37,603 bases of DNA from Halobacteriales archaeon QS_8_65_32 (lineage in GTDB: Archaea; Halobacteriota; Halobacteria; Halobacteriales; Halococcaceae): the NCBI GenBank assembly GCA_003022925.1, contig PXRY01000073.1, forward strand, positions 13,966 to 51,568. Direction: 5' to 3'. Under the pieces are notes generated by a model that saw only the letters and a program-made list of their open reading frames with translations, was not told where the DNA came from and did no database searches. Position 1 is the stretch's first letter. Every line of letters begins with the position of its first letter. Shown here piece after piece: positions 33,427 through 37,603 of this stretch. The position numbers were made by a program, and so were the translations under genes.

Positions 33427-34416
33427 CTACGCCAGCGGAGTGCGTTCGACGACGGTACCGTCGACGGTCGGGTACTGTTCGACGATCTCGCCGCGTCCGA
33501 CGTCGCCGTCCTCTACCATCTCCTCCAATAGCCACCAGGCGAGTTCGACGTGCTCGGATTTCGCGATGTAGAACTCCTCGGGTACCCCGAGGTCGGCCAA
33601 TCGGTCGGCGCTCTCGGCGGTCTTGCCGTACACCAAAGTACCGTCGTCAGTTACCTCGTCGAACTCCCGCCCGATTCGCTTCGCCATCCGTTTCAGCCGG
33701 TTTCGGTGCTGGGCGGCGTCCTTGAACACCGACGTACAGAAGTAGACGTTCGGGTGTGACGCCATCTCCAGCGCGTCGTGACCGCCCTCGACGGCGCTCA
33801 TGTGCCCCTCGCGGAGCTCGAAACCCGCCTCCTGCATCCGGCGGTAATTCCCATCACTCATCTCGAACTCGTTGACGTTACAGAAGTCCGCCGCGCCCTC
33901 GTCGAGGAACGCCGTGAATTCGGGTTCGGCACGGATGCCTGGTATCTCGAACGCTGGGGTCAGGCCCTCCTCGCGCGCGACGTAGAGGATCTCCTCCCAC
34001 TCCGTTCCATGCAGGTCGCCCCAGAGTTCGTACGGCGGGTGAAAGCGGATCTCGTCTAAGCCCGCTTCCGCGAGGCGGCGCATGTTCTCGCGGCCGCCGG
34101 TGATCCCCGTATAGAGGTGAGTGTGGTGGTCGGGACCGAACTCGTCTTTCAGGAGGCGGAGGTACCGGCAGGTTTTGGCCATCGCCTCCTGGGGTTCACC
34201 ACCCGTGATCGACGTGCCGAGAGCACCCATCCGCTCGGCTTCCGCGAGCACGTCGTCGTCCGACTCGACTTCCCGCTCGTTCGCGTACACCTGGGTGACG
34301 TTCTTGCGGTTCTCGCCGAGCGGGCAGTAAAAGCAGTCGCGCTGGTCGCAGTAGCCGTAGACGAACAGCACCATCTTGCCGCCCTTGGCGCACTGTTCAC
34401 AGCCCTTCGAGAGCAT
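33427..34416 (-). CDS. Radical SAM protein with CX4CX2C motif
   Basis: A 329-residue radical SAM enzyme similar to the uncharacterised pyruvate-formate-lyase-activase-like group (COG2108-type). The N-terminus CEQCAKGGKMVLFVYGYCDQ, RDCFYCPLGE contains the iron-sulfur site, here C-x4-C-x2-C (CDQRDCFYC) rather than the usual C-x3-C-x2-C, plus an extra CxxC pair ahead of it. TSITGGEPQ is the SAM glycine motif. The core has HHTHLYTGITGG and FHPPYELWGD, and the C-terminus EFYIAKSEHVELAWWLLEEM. Substrate unknown. Complete, ATG 34416. I recall this Cys spacing as a family trait in haloarchaea, not a local lesion. Confidence 0.85.
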   Translation of the reverse strand: MLSKGCEQCAKGGKMVLFVYGYCDQRDCFYCPLGENRKNVTQVYANEREVESDDDVLAEAERMGALGTSITGGEPQEAMAKTCRYLRLLKDEFGPDHHTHLYTGITGGRENMRRLAEAGLDEIRFHPPYELWGDLHGTEWEEILYVAREEGLTPAFEIPGIRAEPEFTAFLDEGAADFCNVNEFEMSDGNYRRMQEAGFELREGHMSAVEGGHDALEMASHPNVYFCTSVFKDAAQHRNRLKRMAKRIGREFDEVTDDGTLVYGKTAESADRLADLGVPEEFYIAKSEHVELAWWLLEEMVEDGDVGRGEIVEQYPTVDGTVVERTPLA

Positions 34417-34509
34417 TCGTTCCCAATACTCCGCCGTCGATCGTCAAAAGCCGTGCGGAACAACGTGGACACGGGCGGCGTTCGACCCGGGCACCCCTCG
34501 ACCGACGGG

Positions 34510-35157
34510 TCAACACAGCGTAGCGGCGTCGCGTATCGTCGCGAACTCCCCGTGGAGGTGACAGAGCGCCGCGTCGTGGCTCTCGCGTGCGCTCAGGCGA
34601 ACGTCACCCGGTCCCTCGCGGTCGAACGTCGCCGTCGCGTCGCGTACGACTACGACCTCGAACCCGAGGTTCGCGGCGGTTCGTGCGGTCGTCGAAACGC
34701 AGTGGTCGGTCGTCAACCCACAGAGCACGATGCGGCCCACGTCTCCCTCACGCAATCGGTCTTCGAGATCGGTGTCAACGAACCCGCTGTTCGTTCGCTT
34801 TCGGATCACCGGTTCGCCTGCCTGGGGTTCGGCGACCGATTTGAACGCGTTCCCGGACCGATCCGGCCGCAGCGGCGAGTCCGGTTCGGTCGAGTCGTGA
34901 AACAGGTGAACGATCGGCCGGCCGCGATCGCGCCACGCGTCGAGCAGGGCCCCGATCCGTGCCTCGGCTTCGGGGTTGTTCCGCTCGCCCCAAGCCGGGT
35001 CGTCGAACCCCCGCTGGACGTCAACGACCACGAGCGCCTCGCGGTCGTCGCGGTCGTCGCGGTCGTCACGGTTGTCACGATCGCTACGGTTGTCACGATC
35101 GCTGCGGTCGTCACGGTTCTCGTAGCCCTCGTTCGCTCGGTCGGGACGCTCGTTCAT
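34510..35157 (-). CDS. Isochorismatase-like cysteine hydrolase
   Basis: A 215-residue cysteine hydrolase of the isochorismatase/nicotinamidase superfamily. The catalytic triad is visible: Asp in [10 protein letters not shown], Lys in [10 protein letters not shown] and Cys in [13 protein letters not shown]. The first 40 residues are an Arg/Asp/Asn repeat (units like RDDR, RSDRDNR) encoded by a 9-bp DNA repeat; this tract is probably disordered. Its ATG overlaps the stop of the YqcI/YcgG gene by 4 nt, so the two genes are co-translated. Substrate unknown (nicotinamide, isochorismate or a ureide-type amide). Confidence 0.87.
   Translation of the reverse strand: MNERPDRANEGYENRDDRSDRDNRSDRDNRDDRDDRDDREALVVVDVQRGFDDPAWGERNNPEAEARIGALLDAWRDRGRPIVHLFHDSTEPDSPLRPDRSGNAFKSVAEPQAGEPVIRKRTNSGFVDTDLEDRLREGDVGRIVLCGLTTDHCVSTTARTAANLGFEVVVVRDATATFDREGPGDVRLSARESHDAALCHLHGEFATIRDAATLC
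35039..35125 (-). repeat. Coding minisatellite in the isochorismatase-like gene
   Basis: Nine-base units such as CGGTCGTCG and CGGTTGTCA recur eight or more times over this stretch, encoding the Arg/Asp/Asn-rich N-terminal tail. Unit number may vary between strains. Confidence 0.55.
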
Positions 35158-35915
35158 ACGGCGAGTTCGATCGGGCAGGTCTCGTGGCTTGCCTCACCTT
35201 CGGGGAGCATGTATTGGTCCCACTCGTGGCTCGCCTCGTCCTCCCAGTCGCCGATCGCGGCGTGGGGCGCGACGTCGTCGTACTCGTGCAACCGCTCGTC
35301 GATGAACTCCCGGGCGTGTTTCCCGGCCACGGTGTCGCCCGTCACGCCGGAAAAGACCTCGCGGGGTTGGACGGTGATCTCCAAGCCGTGGGGCGTGTAG
35401 CGACTGCGCCGACGCTCGTAGAAGGGCGCGCGTGCGGTCGGGAAGATCGGCTCGCCCCCGAAGCAGAACTCCCATTGGTGGTGATCGGGATCGGTCGGGA
35501 TATCGGCGGGCCAGGGCTCGGGGTCGTGGTCGTGGAGGTACTGAAGTACGTTCCAGAAGTTCTCGTTCCACTCGGCTTCCGAGGGGTCGCGCTCCGGCGG
35601 CGCGAAAAAGACCACACAGGGCGTTCGGCCGGGATGCCCGCGAAAGGTTCCGATGTACGCGAGCAACGTGTCTCGAAGCTGCCCGAGCGCGTCAGGATCG
35701 GTCATCGAGGGACAGAACGTATACAGCGCCGATCCGTCGCGTTCGGCCGCGACGCCGAAGTGACACGGAAACCCCTCGGGATCGAGCATCGACCCGCGAA
35801 ACCCCTCGTAATGCGAGACCGCCCAGTCGGGCAACTCGCCCGCCGCGATCCGCTCTTGCACTGCTCGCTGATCGAACAGGCGGGTTACGTCGTCGGCTCC
35901 GAGGTTCATGATCAC
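35154..35915 (-). CDS. YqcI/YcgG-family protein
   Basis: A 253-residue protein of the YqcI/YcgG family, function unknown. Characteristic segments are [60 protein letters not shown] and [20 protein letters not shown]. Several conserved Cys/His residues hint at a metal or redox site. Some family members accompany heme or siderophore metabolism, but no such context is here. Start ATG 35915 (MIMNLG) or 35909 (MNLG) is ambiguous. It is the first gene of a two-gene operon with the isochorismatase-like enzyme. Confidence 0.82.
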   Translation of the reverse strand: MIMNLGADDVTRLFDQRAVQERIAAGELPDWAVSHYEGFRGSMLDPEGFPCHFGVAAERDGSALYTFCPSMTDPDALGQLRDTLLAYIGTFRGHPGRTPCVVFFAPPERDPSEAEWNENFWNVLQYLHDHDPEPWPADIPTDPDHHQWEFCFGGEPIFPTARAPFYERRRSRYTPHGLEITVQPREVFSGVTGDTVAGKHAREFIDERLHEYDDVAPHAAIGDWEDEASHEWDQYMLPEGEASHETCPIELAV

Positions 35916-36006
35916 CCTACGCGTTCAGGACGCCTATGCGTTTCGAGTCCGCCACCGAACGCGATCGAAACCGGACGACCGGGCGCCGGATCCAGTCGTC
36001 GGCAGG

Positions 36007-36261
36007 TCAGCTAACGACCCCGAACCGCACCAGCAGGAGTCCGAACACGCCGGTCGTCCCGCCGGCCAGGAGAACGACCGTCGTCGCGTCCGAATTCGAA
36101 GCGGTGAGCACCCAGAGTATCGGCCCGACCGCGAGCAGCCCCGCGCCGAAGACGAGGAAGATCACGCGTTCGGCGAGCGGGGCGGTGCGGCCCGCCTCCG
36201 CTGGTGCGGCGATCGCCCGCTCGAGGACCGGCCGCGCTCGTCGGTAGGTGTCTCCGGGCAA
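36007..36261 (-). CDS. Small two-helix membrane protein, unknown function
   Basis: An 84-residue protein with a charged Arg-rich N-terminal 30 residues and two hydrophobic helices, RVIFLVFGAGLLAVGPILWV and TTVVLLAGGTTGVFGLLLVRFG. It resembles the many small haloarchaeal integral membrane proteins without assigned role. ATG 36261. It lies divergent from GtrA. Confidence 0.65.
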   Translation of the reverse strand: MPGDTYRRARPVLERAIAAPAEAGRTAPLAERVIFLVFGAGLLAVGPILWVLTASNSDATTVVLLAGGTTGVFGLLLVRFGVVS

Positions 36262-36380
36262 CGCGACGAACCGGGGGCCGCGCGCGCCGGTAGCGCCGCG
36301 TTCGAACTTCGAGCACCGACAGACGGTGATCGGCTCCGGGACCGACAGACTCTAGCCGTCCCGTGCGGTACGTAGTCGTA

Positions 36381-36935
36381 ATGAGCAGCCGGCGCGAGCG
36401 ATTCGTCGAACGGATCGCCGAGCGGTTCGGGGAGGACCTGAAGAAGCGCCGACTCTCGCGGTTTTTCGCTGTCGGACTGCTCGCAGCCGCTCTACAGACG
36501 GCCCTTCTGTGGGCTTTCGTCGAGTTCGGGGGACTGTACTACCTGCTCGCGAGCGTCGTCTCGATCGAGATCACGATCGTCACCCAGTACTTCGCGAACA
36601 ACGCCTGGACCTTCCGCGATCGCTCCCACGACGGCCGCCGGTCGTTGCTCGGCGGTCTAGTCCGGACGAACATCGTCCGAGGAAGCGCGATCCCGATCCA
36701 GACCGGACTGCTGTTCTTGTTCGTCCAGTTCGGTGGGCTGATGTACATCGTCGCGAACGCCGGCGCGATCGGTCTGTCCGGGTTCTATCGCTACGCGGGA
36801 TCTTACAGGCATCGAGCGTGGTCCGATTCGAACTCCGGCTCTCGGGATCGTACCCTCGGACGCCGAACGTGGCTCTCGAGAGCCGAGTCCCGGGCAGCTG
36901 GAGTTCCGTCGACATCCGAGCAGGCAGTCCCGTAG
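36381..36935 (+). CDS. GtrA-family membrane protein
   Basis: A 184-residue GtrA-like protein, a family of four-helix proteins thought to move undecaprenyl- or dolichyl-linked sugars or assist surface glycosylation. TM segments are RFFAVGLLAAALQTALLWAF, YYLLASVVSIEITIVTQY, SAIPIQTGLLFLFVQFGG and MYIVANAGAIGLSGFYRY. FANNAWTFRD is the classic GtrA motif. ATG 36381 is preferred over the frame opening at 36363. The C-terminal 45 residues are basic and Ser-rich, longer than usual. It may serve the surface-glycan theme of the window. Confidence 0.85.
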   Translation: MSSRRERFVERIAERFGEDLKKRRLSRFFAVGLLAAALQTALLWAFVEFGGLYYLLASVVSIEITIVTQYFANNAWTFRDRSHDGRRSLLGGLVRTNIVRGSAIPIQTGLLFLFVQFGGLMYIVANAGAIGLSGFYRYAGSYRHRAWSDSNSGSRDRTLGRRTWLSRAESRAAGVPSTSEQAVP

Positions 36936-36952
36936 CCTGACGGGACGCACGG

Positions 36953-37126
36953 TTACTTCGCGAAGTAACTCGTAAAAAAGCCCGAAAGGGATGCCGAGAT
37001 ACCGACCGCAAGCGCCATGTCGGTGAGGTCCCACAGTCCGTTGTCCTCGTCGGCAAGCGCGACAGTGATGCCGACGCTGATAACGAGCGAGATCAGAGCG
37101 TTCACGAGGTCCGTGGTGAGGCTCAT
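36953..37126 (-). CDS. Small membrane protein, unknown function
   Basis: A 57-residue protein MSLTTDLVNALISLVISVGI, then TVALADEDNGLWDLTDMALA and VGISASLSGFFTSYFAK, with two hydrophobic helices around an acidic loop. I chose ATG 37126 over an upstream GTG/ATG at 37150 because the sequence before MSLTT is not hydrophobic or conserved-looking. It ends 17 bases after GtrA, convergent. No family recognised. Confidence 0.62.
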   Translation of the reverse strand: MSLTTDLVNALISLVISVGITVALADEDNGLWDLTDMALAVGISASLSGFFTSYFAK

Positions 37127-37321
37127 ACGTGCTGTCGTGTGGTCGACCACATGGGCGTTCCGATCGTGCTTATGGCTCAGTTGCTTTCGTCTCGGTACGC
37201 CCGAGATCGCCGTCGATTACCGACGACGAACGACGAACAATGAGAACGACCGACGACTGGGCGGTGTGCCCCGAAGCACGACTCCTTCGCGTTCCATTCG
37301 AGCGTCGTCCCCCGACGGTTC

Positions 37322-37339
37322 ACGAGCATCGGTGCTCGT
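37322..37339. promoter_or_regulatory. Inverted repeat upstream of the DUF373 gene
   Basis: ACGAGCA/TGCTCGT with loop TCGG forms a 7-bp inverted repeat ending 10 bases before the TATA box of the next gene, a plausible operator or upstream element. The rest of 37127-37378 shows no gene. Confidence 0.35.
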
Positions 37340-37349
37340 CCCGAACACA

Positions 37350-37357
37350 AATATACT
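37350..37357 (+). promoter_or_regulatory. TATA box of the DUF373 gene
   Basis: AATATACT lies 22-29 nt before the ATG at 37379, as in leaderless haloarchaeal transcripts. Confidence 0.55.
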
Positions 37358-37378
37358 CCTGTGGCCAACGGGTAACCG

Positions 37379-37603
37379 ATGCTGTTGGTCCTCTGTGTGG
37401 ACCTCGACGACGACCTCGGCCGGAAGACGGGGATCGATACCCCGGTCATCGGCCGCGAGGCCGTCGAGGCCGCAGCGGTCGCGCTCGCCACTGCCGACCC
37501 GGAAGACTCGGACGTCAACGTGCTGTTCGAGGGCGTTCACCTCTACGAGGAGATCGACGACGAGACCGTCGAAGTCGCGGCGGTCACCGGTACCGACGGC
37601 GGC
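37379..37603 (+). CDS. DUF373-family membrane protein (5' end only)
   Basis: The first 75 codons of a DUF373 (COG2237) protein run off the window. The start MLLVLCVDLDDDLGRKTGID, then TPVIGREAVEAAAVALATAD, and SDVNVLFEGVHLYEEI is the conserved N-terminal soluble part of this archaeal family; several TM helices normally follow. Function is unknown. Confidence 0.88.
   Translation, partial: MLLVLCVDLDDDLGRKTGIDTPVIGREAVEAAAVALATADPEDSDVNVLFEGVHLYEEIDDETVEVAAVTGTDGG

Overview
The window is a gene-dense, high-GC stretch from a halophilic archaeon (class Halobacteria). Predicted proteins are strongly acidic. Several genes have TATA-like boxes about 25 nt before the start codon, as in leaderless archaeal transcripts. 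The gene set is archaeal: geranylgeranylglyceryl phosphate synthase, pantoate kinase with 4-phosphopantoate-beta-alanine ligase, archaeal-type AspRS, halorhodopsin, amphi-Trp and DUF373 proteins. I cannot name the genus from sequence alone.

Layout. 0.2-5.4 kb: a glycerophosphate-flavoured block with a CDP-glycerol glycerophosphotransferase-like enzyme, a fused nucleotidyltransferase-HAD phosphatase, and two glycerophosphodiester phosphodiesterases. 5.8-11.8 kb: purB, then on the minus strand the lysine operon dapA-dapB-dapD-lysA with 4-nt overlaps, followed by a winged-helix gene carrying an in-frame TAG. 12.2-14.7 kb: NYN protein, small membrane protein, PUA protein, MsrB. 15.2-18.7 kb: a sulfatase and a methyltransferase fused to an alpha-barrel glycosidase-like domain. 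Each is broken by three single-base frameshifts, mostly at short homopolymers. 18.8-21.9 kb: a two-domain VOC protein, the two archaeal CoA enzymes, and a small protein. 22.1-26.1 kb: an FNT transporter, a decayed FNT copy, halorhodopsin, AspRS. 26.2-27.5 kb: TauE/SafE permease and amphi-Trp protein. 27.5-29.2 kb: an AT-rich island with an interrupted gene ending in an AlbA_2 (Schlafen-type) domain. 29.2-32.7 kb: GGGP synthase, HD hydrolase, a second winged-helix gene with an in-frame TAG, amidohydrolase. 32.9-37.6 kb: cupin, radical SAM protein, isochorismatase-like and YqcI/YcgG pair, GtrA, small membrane proteins, and the start of a DUF373 gene.

Themes. (1) Core metabolism genes are intact, but the window also holds six broken or interrupted loci, several with a single lesion at a homopolymer run. 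Whether these are real decay, switching, recoding or sequencing error is the main open question. (2) Four intergenic regions share a conserved tail, all in the same orientation, preceded by one or more short hairpins (a long train of them in two copies). (3) The clearest horizontally acquired DNA is the AT-rich AlbA_2 island. (4) The first 5 kb may encode synthesis and turnover of a polyol-phosphate surface polymer. Functional statements rest on motif recognition by eye; no database search was run.
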